From Desulfobacterales bacterium (GTDB taxonomy: Bacteria > Desulfobacterota > Desulfobacteria > Desulfobacterales > UBA11574): a stretch of 25,825 nucleotides of DNA. Location of the stretch: positions 1 through 25,825 of the forward strand of contig JAAXQD010000135.1 of NCBI GenBank assembly GCA_012974475.1, read 5' to 3'. Positions 1-7,072 of this stretch are shown one piece after another. Numbering within the stretch: the stretch's first letter is position 1; each line of letters starts with the position of its first letter. Under the pieces are notes generated by a model. It worked only from the letters and a program-made list of their open reading frames with translations. It had not been told where the DNA came from and ran no database searches. The translations under genes were made by a program, and so were the position numbers.

Positions 1-1
1 A

Positions 2-255
2 CGCTGTTTGGATCTTTATAGAATAACAAAAAAATTTCTATAAGAAGACTATGGCAGGAAGACAACTACAGACGACTTGAGGTCATTATAGATTGCCTAT
101 GGTTCTGTTTGCGAATTGGACAGGTCCTGCTTTCAGGTGATTTAAATTATGTAAATAAAGAAAATTTAAAGGCTCTCAAGGATGATACGGAGGATGTTGA
201 AAGGATGCTCAAAGCGCTGATAAAATCTTTGGAGGATAAACACTTGGACCCTTGA
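2..255 (+). pseudogene. Decayed four-helix-bundle protein gene (tentative)
   Basis: There is no intact gene here, but two frames carry pieces that fit one family. The first, from position 2, reads DLYRITKKF before a stop near 41. The second, in another frame from about 43 to the TGA at 253-255, reads about 70 residues ending RMLKALIKSLEDKHLDP. The combination of a YRITKKF helix and a C-terminal RMLxxLIKSL helix resembles the four-helix-bundle (23S rRNA intervening-sequence) proteins common in environmental bacteria. The middle of the family, with its usual RRA...IAEG region, is missing and the frames do not join, so I read it as an internally deleted remnant. The 5' part may lie outside the window. 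The stop codon falls within a TTGAACCC-like repeat. The family call is by eye and uncertain. Confidence 0.35.
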
Positions 256-277
256 CCCCTTGAATCCTCGAACCCTC
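244..277. repeat. Degenerate 8-nt tandem repeat (TTGAACCC type)
   Basis: Four consecutive 8-mers are visible: TTGGACCC, TTGACCCC, TTGAATCC and TCGAACCC, followed by a partial TC. The array starts inside the last codons of the upstream gene remnant and supplies its TGA stop. Similar short degenerate arrays lie at 10471-10506 and 10668-10695. Confidence 0.7.
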
Positions 278-318
278 TTCTTCAACTAAATTGGAGAAGA
301 ACCTTAATTTCTAACTGA

Positions 319-346
319 TTGACAAAAACGACCTTAATGTTATCTT
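319..346 (+). promoter_or_regulatory. Candidate sigma-70 promoter for the GNAT/racemase pair
   Basis: A perfect -35 TTGACA (319-324) is followed after 16 nt by TATCTT (341-346) as -10. Transcription would start near 353, about 48 nt before the ATG at 401. The call rests on sequence match alone. Confidence 0.4.
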
Positions 347-400
347 TATCAAAGCCTAAATTATTTGGAATTGCCATGTTATTCTATCAGGAGATTTAAG

Positions 401-1180
401 ATGATCGAATTGAAAAGAATAAAAGAGATGGAAGATTTTAAGAAATTAATCGAGATTCAGAGAAGTGCCTGGGGCTTTTTAGACCTGGATATCGAGCCCC
501 ATCACGTGATGACGCGGGTCCAAAAATATGGCGGACTGGTACAAGGACTCTACTACAACGGCGAATTGTCCGGTTATACCTATGCACTCATCGGCAAATG
601 GGAGGAAGCGTACTTTGTCTATTCCCACCAGGCCGCGGTAAAGAAAGAGCACCAGGACAAAGGGTTCGGCTTTTTGCTGAAAAAAGCACAAAGAGACGAA
701 GTTCAAAGAATGGGATACCAAGTGATGCGTTGGAATTTCGATCCCCTGGAATCCATGAATGCCTTTTTTAATATCCACCGGCTTGGCATTATCAGCGTTG
801 AATACGAAAGAGATATCTACGGAACTGGAGAAAGCGGCCTCCACAAAGGGCTCCCGACGGACCGGTTGATCGCCACCTGGAAACTCGATTCGGATCGGGT
901 TGAAAAAAAAATGGAACAAAAAGATCCGTCTATTCTGGAAGACATCCCCCGGGAAAATCTGGATAATTTTACACAGGACACGGCGTATATCGAAATTCCC
1001 AAAAATATACGGGCATTGAAAGAGACGCGCTTCAGCGAAGCCATTGAATGGCGGATGAAAACGCGGCATCTTTTTGAATCGGCGTTCCAGAAAGGTTATG
1101 TGGTCGAAGATTTCGTATTTTCCAAGGATAAACAGAGAGTTTTTTATAAATTATACCATCGGGAAGCGAGGGTATCGTAA
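401..1180 (+). CDS. GNAT-superfamily acyltransferase (COG3375 type)
   Basis: Predicted 259-residue cytoplasmic acyl-CoA-dependent N-acyltransferase. The GNAT acyl-CoA loop is seen as KEHQDKGFGFLLKKAQ around residues 80-95. The later WNFDPLESMNAFFNIHRLG and GLPTDRLIATW stretches are characteristic of the COG3375 subgroup. The ATG at 401 is preferred because AGGAG lies 7 nt upstream at 389-393; an in-frame TTG at 365 has no comparable site. The stop is 15 nt before the next gene, an enolase-superfamily enzyme of the MenC/N-succinylamino acid racemase group, so the two are probably co-transcribed. In Geobacillus a GNAT N-succinyltransferase next to N-succinylamino acid racemase takes part in conversion of D- to L-amino acids. 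By analogy this enzyme may acylate an amino acid with succinyl-CoA. The substrate is inferred; the fold assignment is firm. Confidence 0.8.
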   Translation: MIELKRIKEMEDFKKLIEIQRSAWGFLDLDIEPHHVMTRVQKYGGLVQGLYYNGELSGYTYALIGKWEEAYFVYSHQAAVKKEHQDKGFGFLLKKAQRDEVQRMGYQVMRWNFDPLESMNAFFNIHRLGIISVEYERDIYGTGESGLHKGLPTDRLIATWKLDSDRVEKKMEQKDPSILEDIPRENLDNFTQDTAYIEIPKNIRALKETRFSEAIEWRMKTRHLFESAFQKGYVVEDFVFSKDKQRVFYKLYHREARVS

Positions 1181-1195
1181 GGAGAAAATAGATCG

Positions 1196-2314
1196 GTGAA
1201 ACATTTAAAAAAGATTGATTCGGTGGAGATGTATGGGGTAAGGCTGCCCCTGGTCAAACCGTTTGAGACCAGCTTTTCCGTCCAGACCCACAGAGAGGCA
1301 CTGCTTTTAAAAATCACGTCAGACGGCGTTTCCGGGTGGGGAGAGTGCGTCACTGCAACGGATCCTTACTACTGTTACGAAACCAATTCCACGTCATCCC
1401 ACATCATCAAAGGCTTTCTGATCCCCATTCTCATGACCCTGAAAAATTTTTCCATTGAAACAGTACTGGAAAAATTTGACCCGATCAGAGGGCACAACAT
1501 GGCAAAAGCTGCTGTGGAAAATGCCCTGCTGGACCTTCTGGCCAGACAGTATGGGATCCCTCTGTTCCAACTGATCGGGGGAGAAGACCAAAAAATTATG
1601 TCAGGAATCAGTATTGGAATCAAAGACCATATGGACGATCTTTTTGAATCGATTCAAGGAGCCAGTGACAAAAAATACCACCGAATCAAAATAAAAATTA
1701 AAAAAGGCAAAGATGTTGAAGTGTTAAAAGCAGTTCGCAAGACATTTCCCTTCATACGCCTGATGGCCGATGCAAATGCCGATTACGCTCTCGAAGACAT
1801 CCACCTTTTGAAAGAGCTCGATGCATTTGATCTCATGATGATCGAACAGCCGTTGAACTACGATGACATCTATTTTCATTCATTCCTGCAAAAACAAATC
1901 GATACGCCGGTGTGCCTCGACGAATCCATAAAGAATCTCAATGATGCAAAAACCGCTGTAGCGCTCGGAAGCTGTAGAATAATCAATGTCAAACAGGGAC
2001 GCGTGGGCGGAATGATGAAATCTAAAGCGATTGCTGCCTACTGCACAGACAACCATATCGACGTGTGGTCAGGGGGGATGCTGGAAACCGGAATCGGAAG
2101 GGCCTTTAATATTCATCTTCAAACACTTCCGGGGTTTGTCCTTCCGGGCGACACATCTGAAACCGCACGATATTTCACCCAAGATATCGTTGACAAACCC
2201 GTGGTTCTGGAGCCGGACGGCTTCATAAAAATCCCCGAGGGGGCCGGAACCGGCGTCCGTGTCCTGTCTGAGAGACTCGACAGATTCAAGGTCTTTTATG
2301 AAAAAATCGCCTAA
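1196..2314 (+). CDS. Enolase-superfamily MenC / N-succinylamino acid racemase
   Basis: 372 residues, typical for the o-succinylbenzoate synthase / N-succinylamino acid racemase (NSAR) family. The N-terminal capping domain occupies about residues 1-125 and the barrel follows. Visible catalytic features are the KxK pair K165/K167, metal ligands D192 (MADAN), E217 (IEQPL) and D242 (CLDES), the opposing base K266 (NVKQGRVGG), and the GGMLETGIGRA segment at 293-303. All key residues are present, so the enzyme should be active. The start is a GTG preceded by AAGGAG at about 1180-1185. Family members may be dedicated OSB synthases, racemases or promiscuous enzymes. The adjacent GNAT gene and the absence of any other men gene in this window favour racemase activity, but sequence alone does not settle it. 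Confidence 0.85.
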   Translation: MKHLKKIDSVEMYGVRLPLVKPFETSFSVQTHREALLLKITSDGVSGWGECVTATDPYYCYETNSTSSHIIKGFLIPILMTLKNFSIETVLEKFDPIRGHNMAKAAVENALLDLLARQYGIPLFQLIGGEDQKIMSGISIGIKDHMDDLFESIQGASDKKYHRIKIKIKKGKDVEVLKAVRKTFPFIRLMADANADYALEDIHLLKELDAFDLMMIEQPLNYDDIYFHSFLQKQIDTPVCLDESIKNLNDAKTAVALGSCRIINVKQGRVGGMMKSKAIAAYCTDNHIDVWSGGMLETGIGRAFNIHLQTLPGFVLPGDTSETARYFTQDIVDKPVVLEPDGFIKIPEGAGTGVRVLSERLDRFKVFYEKIA

Positions 2315-2487
2315 GGCTAAAGGGCAATTCAAAATTCTTCTTATCCCGTCACCCCAGAATCCACGGTATCCCCATGAAGTTTTTAAAAACCTCCCTATTT
2401 AATGATAAACGGCGAAAAATAGAATTGACCTATTGATATCTATATGGTTTTTTAAAGACACGGTCCTTGCTGGAAAACCTTTTTTTA

Positions 2488-2516
2488 TTGACAGCTGCCA
2501 TTTTATAAATTTATAT
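2488..2516 (+). promoter_or_regulatory. Sigma-70 promoter and structured leader of the por operon
   Basis: TTGACA (2488-2493), a 17-nt spacer, then TTATAT (2511-2516) form a good promoter in the 326-nt gap before porG. The transcript would have a leader of about 120 nt. The leader contains GGATCC-GGAA-GGATCC (2534-2549), which can fold as a 6-bp stem closed by a GNRA-type tetraloop. I recognise no known riboswitch. Nothing else in 2315-2487 stands out beyond A/T-rich sequence. Confidence 0.5.
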
Positions 2517-2640
2517 GTTTTTATGAGATATCCGGATCCGGAAGGATCCAATTCTGATTGTCCCGGGAGGAGGTTCATAGAACAGGCGTATGTAGCGTTT
2601 TTAATACACTAAAGTGGCTTTTGACAATAAGGTGATAAAT

Positions 2641-3183
2641 ATGATTGAAATCAGAATACACGGTCGAGGCGGACAGGGAAATGTTTCCGCTGCGGAGCTT
2701 TTATCTGTGGCAGCCTTTAAGGACGGCAAGTTTGCCCAGGCTTTCCCTTCTTTTGGAGCGGAACGAATCGGTGCTCCTGTCATGGCTTTTGTTAGAATCG
2801 ATGACAAAAAAATTCGTACGCGTGAAGATGTACGGACGCCGGATTATCTGATCGTCCAGGACTCTTTTTTAATGGAGACGGTACCGGTATTGGACGGGCT
2901 TAAACCGGATGGTATGATTCTGGTAAACTCAGAAAAAAAACCCGAGGAATTGCAGCTTAAAACGACGGCAACGGTGAAAACCATTCCCGCCACTGAGATT
3001 GCGCTGGAGATCGTCGGCAGGCCTATACCGAACGCGGTGATGATTGGTGCGTTTTGTTCCATTACCGGCCTGGTGAGCCTGGACGCCGTGCAGGAAGCCA
3101 TTATGGAAAAATTTCCCGGCAGGGTTGGCGAAAACAATGTGGCTGCCCTTGAACGGGCCCATGAAATCATGCAAAAGAGGTAG
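2641..3183 (+). CDS. porG: Pyruvate:ferredoxin oxidoreductase, gamma subunit
   Basis: 180-residue gamma subunit of a 2-oxoacid:ferredoxin oxidoreductase. The N-terminal MIEIRIHGRGGQGNVSAAELL is the family's glycine-rich GRGGQG signature, and FGAERIGAPVMAF follows near residues 38-52. The protein helps hold the CoA-binding and TPP-binding subunits in the complex, which interconverts pyruvate plus CoA with acetyl-CoA, CO2 and reduced ferredoxin. The ATG at 2641 is chosen over an in-frame GTG at 2614 because homologues begin at this MIEIRIHG motif and AAGGTGAT lies just upstream. It is the first gene of a compact four-gene operon, with porA starting 4 nt after its stop. Pyruvate specificity comes mainly from the alpha and beta subunits. 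Confidence 0.9.
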   Translation: MIEIRIHGRGGQGNVSAAELLSVAAFKDGKFAQAFPSFGAERIGAPVMAFVRIDDKKIRTREDVRTPDYLIVQDSFLMETVPVLDGLKPDGMILVNSEKKPEELQLKTTATVKTIPATEIALEIVGRPIPNAVMIGAFCSITGLVSLDAVQEAIMEKFPGRVGENNVAALERAHEIMQKR

Positions 3184-3187
3184 TTAC

Positions 3188-4363
3188 ATGCTTAAACAAA
3201 TCGAAGGATCTCGTGCTGTTGCGGAATGTGTGGCCATGTGCCGGCCCAATGTGATTTCCGCTTATCCGATTACTCCGCAAACCCACATTGTAGAAGATCT
3301 GGCCATGATTGTCGGCCAGGGGAAACTGGATGCGGAATTTATTAATGTGGAAAGTGAATTTGCCGCTGCATCGGTTGTCCTGGGGGCAAGTGCTGCCGGT
3401 GCCCGAGCATACTCGGCAACATCATCCCAGGGGCTGTTATTAATGTGCGAGGTCATTTATTGCATTGCCGGGATGCGATTACCCATTGTTTTGACATGCG
3501 CCAATCGTGCCATATCCGCGCCGCTCAGCATCTGGAACGATCAGCAGGACTCCATGGCGATGAGAGATGCGGGCTGGATTCAGCTCCATGCAGAGGACAA
3601 TCAGGAGGCATCGGATTTACACATACAGGCTTTCAAGATTGCGGAGCAAACCAGTCTGCCGGTGATGGTCTGTATGGACGGCTTTATTCTGACCCATGCC
3701 TATGAACCGGTAGACATCCCCGAACCCAAACAAGTCGACGATTTTTTGCCCCCGTTTCTTCCGAAAAATATCGTCGACCCCCGATCGCCAAAGGGCATCG
3801 GTCTGTTTGCAGATCCGCGGTTCTATCTGGAAACCCGTTATATTTTACACAGGGCCATGGAAAAATCCGAAGAGACCATCAAGGAGGTCAGTGCGGATTT
3901 TGCAAAGACTTTCGGCAGAAACAGCGGTGGGTTCATCAAAACTTATAAACTTGAAGACGCAGACCTGGTCATTGTCTCCATGGGTTCTGTGGTGGGCACC
4001 ATCAAGGAACTCATCGACCGGATGGAAGAAGAGGGGAAAAAAGTGGGACTCGTGCAAATATGTTCCTACCGCCCGTTCCCCAGGCATGAGATTTACAATG
4101 TTTTAAAAGACAAAATGAACATCGTTGTCCTTGAAAAATCGATTTCCCTGGGAAGAGGCGGCATCCTTGCCAGTGATGTCCGCTGGTCGTTTCCCAGAGC
4201 AGAGAAAAAGGACCGTAACATCAGCAGCTTTATTGCCGGTTTGGGAGGCCGCAACATACCCATGGACGATTTGCGGTATATGGTCGAAAAAGTCGAAAAA
4301 GAACCGGTCGAACTGGAATTTTTAGGTCTTAAGAACGAACTGATATCTGAGAAGGATTTATAA
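3188..4363 (+). CDS. porA: Pyruvate:ferredoxin oxidoreductase, alpha subunit
   Basis: 391-residue alpha subunit. Residues about 18-30 carry the SAYPITPQT motif of the pyrimidine-binding domain. NVESEFAAASVVLGASAAGAR and TSSQGLLLMCE follow. The segment NRAISAPLSIWNDQQDSM ... RDAGWIQLHAEDNQEASD is typical of pyruvate-type rather than 2-oxoglutarate-type enzymes. A transketolase C-terminal-like domain (DADLVIVSMGSVVGTIKEL) occupies roughly residues 255-375. The ATG at 3188 has AGAGGTAG just upstream inside the end of porG. It is followed after 2 nt by porB. In an anaerobe the complex could work as pyruvate oxidase or as pyruvate synthase; the direction cannot be read from sequence. Confidence 0.92.
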   Translation: MLKQIEGSRAVAECVAMCRPNVISAYPITPQTHIVEDLAMIVGQGKLDAEFINVESEFAAASVVLGASAAGARAYSATSSQGLLLMCEVIYCIAGMRLPIVLTCANRAISAPLSIWNDQQDSMAMRDAGWIQLHAEDNQEASDLHIQAFKIAEQTSLPVMVCMDGFILTHAYEPVDIPEPKQVDDFLPPFLPKNIVDPRSPKGIGLFADPRFYLETRYILHRAMEKSEETIKEVSADFAKTFGRNSGGFIKTYKLEDADLVIVSMGSVVGTIKELIDRMEEEGKKVGLVQICSYRPFPRHEIYNVLKDKMNIVVLEKSISLGRGGILASDVRWSFPRAEKKDRNISSFIAGLGGRNIPMDDLRYMVEKVEKEPVELEFLGLKNELISEKDL

Positions 4364-4365
4364 TC

Positions 4366-5256
4366 ATGGAACAAAGCGCTGAAGAACTCAACAAGATAGA
4401 GAAGAAGGACTTGTTTACCAGTGGGCATCGGGCCTGCGGCGGATGCGGCCAGGCTCTTGCCGCTCGTTTGGTGGCCGATGCATCCGGTGAAAATACCATT
4501 GCCTGCGTGGCCACGGGGTGCCTGGAAGTATTCAGTTCGCCCTACCCCGACCCTTCCTGGCGCATTCCCTTTTTACACAGTCTTTTCGAGAATGCGGCAG
4601 CGGTTGCCTCCGGGGTGGAAGCAGCATACAAGGCGTTGAACAAAGGACCGGTTAATATCATCGCCCAGGGCGGTGACGGCAGTACGGCCGATATCGGGTT
4701 TCAATGCATGAGCGGGATGTTTGAACGGGGCCACAATGTGCTCTATGTGTGTTATGACAACGAAGCCTATATGAACACCGGTGTCCAGCGTTCCAGCTTT
4801 ACCCCTTTGGGTGCCAGAACCTCCACAACGCCCATGGGGAACAAAACCCGCAAGAAAAATATGCCCCTGCTTGCAGCCGATCACGGCATTCCGTATGTGG
4901 CCACTGCCACGGTGGATGATTTTCGAGATCTTCAGCGCAAGGTCAAAACAGCGCTTTCCATCGAAGGTCCAAAATACATCCATATCCTCGCTCCCTGCCC
5001 TCTGGGATGGGGTCATCACGGAGAACTCTCCGTGCAGATATGCCGACTGGCCAAAGATACCGGCATATTTCCCATATATGAAATTGTCGACGGCAAAGTG
5101 ACGAATGTACTGAAGATTCCGGTAAAAGTCCCGGTGGAAGAGTATTTGAAATTGCAGGGTCGCTTCAAGCACCTTTTCAAAAAGGGCCAGCCCACACCGG
5201 AAGTGGCCGAGATTCAGGAAATCGCCAACCAAAACATAGCGAGGTTTAATTTATAA
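4366..5256 (+). CDS. porB: Pyruvate:ferredoxin oxidoreductase, beta subunit (TPP)
   Basis: 296-residue catalytic subunit that binds thiamine diphosphate and one 4Fe-4S cluster. Candidate cluster ligands are C24 and C27 (CGGCG), C52 (ATGCLEV) and C211 (LAPCPLGWG). The TPP/Mg site is visible as GGDGSTADIG (102-111) and DNEAYMNTG (131-139). The YMNTGVQRSSFTPLGA stretch is characteristic of pyruvate enzymes. The stop overlaps the next start as TAATG at 5254-5258, which points to translational coupling with the electron-transfer subunit downstream. The length is within the usual 280-320 range. Confidence 0.93.
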   Translation: MEQSAEELNKIEKKDLFTSGHRACGGCGQALAARLVADASGENTIACVATGCLEVFSSPYPDPSWRIPFLHSLFENAAAVASGVEAAYKALNKGPVNIIAQGGDGSTADIGFQCMSGMFERGHNVLYVCYDNEAYMNTGVQRSSFTPLGARTSTTPMGNKTRKKNMPLLAADHGIPYVATATVDDFRDLQRKVKTALSIEGPKYIHILAPCPLGWGHHGELSVQICRLAKDTGIFPIYEIVDGKVTNVLKIPVKVPVEEYLKLQGRFKHLFKKGQPTPEVAEIQEIANQNIARFNL

Positions 5257-6908
5257 TGGAAAAACTACCTTTAGGATTGGTCATCGATTTAAATCAAGTG
5301 GTTCCCTATAAGACGGGCTCGTGGCGTACGCTGATGCCTGTAAACATCATGCAGGTCCCGCCCTGCACCCATGCCTGTCCGGCAGGTAACGACATTCGCG
5401 GATTTTTGAGAGTTCTTGCAGAAAAGGAAGATTATGAAGAAGCCTGGCATGTTTTGGCGCGCACCAATCCGCTGCCTGCAACATGCGGCCGCGTCTGCCC
5501 GCATCCCTGCGAAGCAGGATGTAACCGTCGGGACTTTGATTCGTCTGTGGCCATCAACTGCAGCGAGCGTCGCGTGGGCGATTACGGTCTGGAGCACAAT
5601 CTGGAACACAAGAAACTTGTGTCCGGGCGCAAAGAGAAAATTGCGGTGGTGGGTTCAGGTCCGGCAGGGCTTTCGTGTGCGTTTCATCTGGCCAAAAGAG
5701 GTTTTAAGGTAAAAATATTTGAGGCCTATGGTGAGCCGGGCGGCTGGATGCGGTATGGCATACCCCCCTATCGCCTGCCCAATTACATCCTCAAACAAGA
5801 GATTGATAATATACTCCGGTTGGGCATCGATCTGGAGTGTAATGTCAAAGTGGGGGTCAACATCCCCCTGGACCAGTTGACGCGGGAATATAATGCGGTC
5901 TTTTTGGGCGTCGGTGCTCAAAAAGGTTTGGGCATCGATGTTCCGGGCAAGGATGCGGACAACGTTTATACGGGCGTCGACTTTTTAAAGCAGGTCAACA
6001 GCGGCAAATGGATGGAAATCGGGAAGGATGTGGTGGTGATCGGCGGTGGAAATACCGCCATGGACTGCGCCCGTGTCTCCAAACGGCTGGGGGCGAACGT
6101 GAGTGTGGTCTATCGACGAACCCGCATGGAAATGCCCGCGATTACCGCCGAAATCGACGAGGCCATGGAAGAACGCATCATGTTTCGTTATCACACCAAC
6201 CCGGTTAAATTAGTCACCGATGAAGGTCGGGTTGTGGGAATTTTTTCGATTCAAATGGAGTTGAAAGAGCCCGATGCCAGCGGCAGGGCCAGACCGGTGC
6301 CCATTACCGGATCCGAGGCATTTATTCCGGCAGATACCGTCATTATGGCCACTGGACAGGCGGTCGATTATGACGGGATCGATGTTCAAACGGTAGACAA
6401 TCAATGGATGTATACCAACGAACATTTAATGACCAGTATGGAAGGTGTCTTTGCCGGCGGCGATGCCGTGGCCGGTCTGGAAACCGTCGCTCTGGCCATT
6501 GGCCAGGGCACGCAGGCCGCTTCCGCCATTGAAGATTACATCGAAGGAAATGTGGAAAGCAACCTGGCACAGCCGCCGGTGGTTTACTCCAGGGATTTGA
6601 ATACATACTATTATAATAAACAAAAACAGTTTAATAAAGAGGCGGTGTCGATTCACACGCGGCTGAAAAATTTCAGGGAGATCTATCCATCGTTTGATCT
6701 GAAAGATATTATCGAAGAATCGAAACGCTGTTTCAGCTGCGGTCTCTGTTTCCACTGCGGCAACTGTTATATGTACTGCCCGGACTCTGCCGTAAAGATA
6801 TCGCCGTCCACCGGGGGATACGAATTCGATTTGGACTTCTGCAAGGGATGTGGACTGTGTGCCAAAGAATGTCCCTGCCATTATATTCAGTTGACTCTGG
6901 AGAAATGA
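5256..6908 (+). CDS. GltD-like FAD/NAD(P) oxidoreductase fused to 2x4Fe-4S ferredoxin (POR delta)
   Basis: 550-residue, three-part protein. Residues about 35-100 form the cysteine-rich N-terminal domain of the glutamate synthase small subunit type (PPCTHACPAG, TCGRVCPHPCEAGC). Residues about 125-450 are a two-dinucleotide-binding oxidoreductase: FAD motif VVGSGPAGLSC near 130, NAD(P) motif VVIGGGNTAMDC near 260, and the GGDAVAG FAD loop near 405. Residues about 488-550 hold two ferredoxin clusters, CxxCxxCxxxCP twice, as in PorD. It replaces the usual small delta subunit and should link the POR ferredoxin clusters to NAD(P)H. Its start overlaps the porB stop, so it is surely in the operon. 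NADH versus NADPH preference cannot be decided here. Confidence 0.88.
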   Translation: MEKLPLGLVIDLNQVVPYKTGSWRTLMPVNIMQVPPCTHACPAGNDIRGFLRVLAEKEDYEEAWHVLARTNPLPATCGRVCPHPCEAGCNRRDFDSSVAINCSERRVGDYGLEHNLEHKKLVSGRKEKIAVVGSGPAGLSCAFHLAKRGFKVKIFEAYGEPGGWMRYGIPPYRLPNYILKQEIDNILRLGIDLECNVKVGVNIPLDQLTREYNAVFLGVGAQKGLGIDVPGKDADNVYTGVDFLKQVNSGKWMEIGKDVVVIGGGNTAMDCARVSKRLGANVSVVYRRTRMEMPAITAEIDEAMEERIMFRYHTNPVKLVTDEGRVVGIFSIQMELKEPDASGRARPVPITGSEAFIPADTVIMATGQAVDYDGIDVQTVDNQWMYTNEHLMTSMEGVFAGGDAVAGLETVALAIGQGTQAASAIEDYIEGNVESNLAQPPVVYSRDLNTYYYNKQKQFNKEAVSIHTRLKNFREIYPSFDLKDIIEESKRCFSCGLCFHCGNCYMYCPDSAVKISPSTGGYEFDLDFCKGCGLCAKECPCHYIQLTLEK

Positions 6909-6957
6909 TCCGCTGTCCTCTTTACGAAGATACAGCCCCGGAAAACAACTACCAAAG

Positions 6958-6984
6958 AGCCTTCCTGATAAGGAGGGCTTTTTT
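6958..6984 (+). terminator. Intrinsic terminator of the por operon
   Basis: AGCCTTCCT (6958-6966), loop GATA, then AGGAGGGCT (6971-6979) form a 9-bp stem with one G-U pair, followed at once by a run of T to 6984. It lies 50 nt after the stop of the fusion gene and separates the operon from the fumarase gene. Confidence 0.85.
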
Positions 6985-7072
6985 ATTCCACCTTAATTCT
7001 GCAAAGGCCGAAGTTCATTTTAATCTTTTCAAAAACCATGCGCGCAGATATTGGGTTTGAAGGAGAATACCT

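Noticed and set aside
244..277. On the - strand, GGGTTCGAGGATTCAAGG resembles a tRNA T-arm
   Set aside because: No acceptor, D or anticodon stems surround it, and the sequence is explained by the 8-nt tandem repeat.
479..1069. Long antisense reading of 196 codons
   Set aside because: It lies wholly opposite the GNAT gene, has no ribosome-binding site and encodes no recognisable protein.
1196..2314. Calling this gene simply menaquinone menC
   Set aside because: No other men gene is visible and the GNAT neighbour suggests an N-succinylamino acid pathway, so no symbol was assigned.
2565..2595. GGGAGGAGG followed by ATG-TAG, a possible start-stop leader peptide
   Set aside because: The purine run ends 16 nt before the ATG, too far for normal initiation, and no other start is placed suitably.
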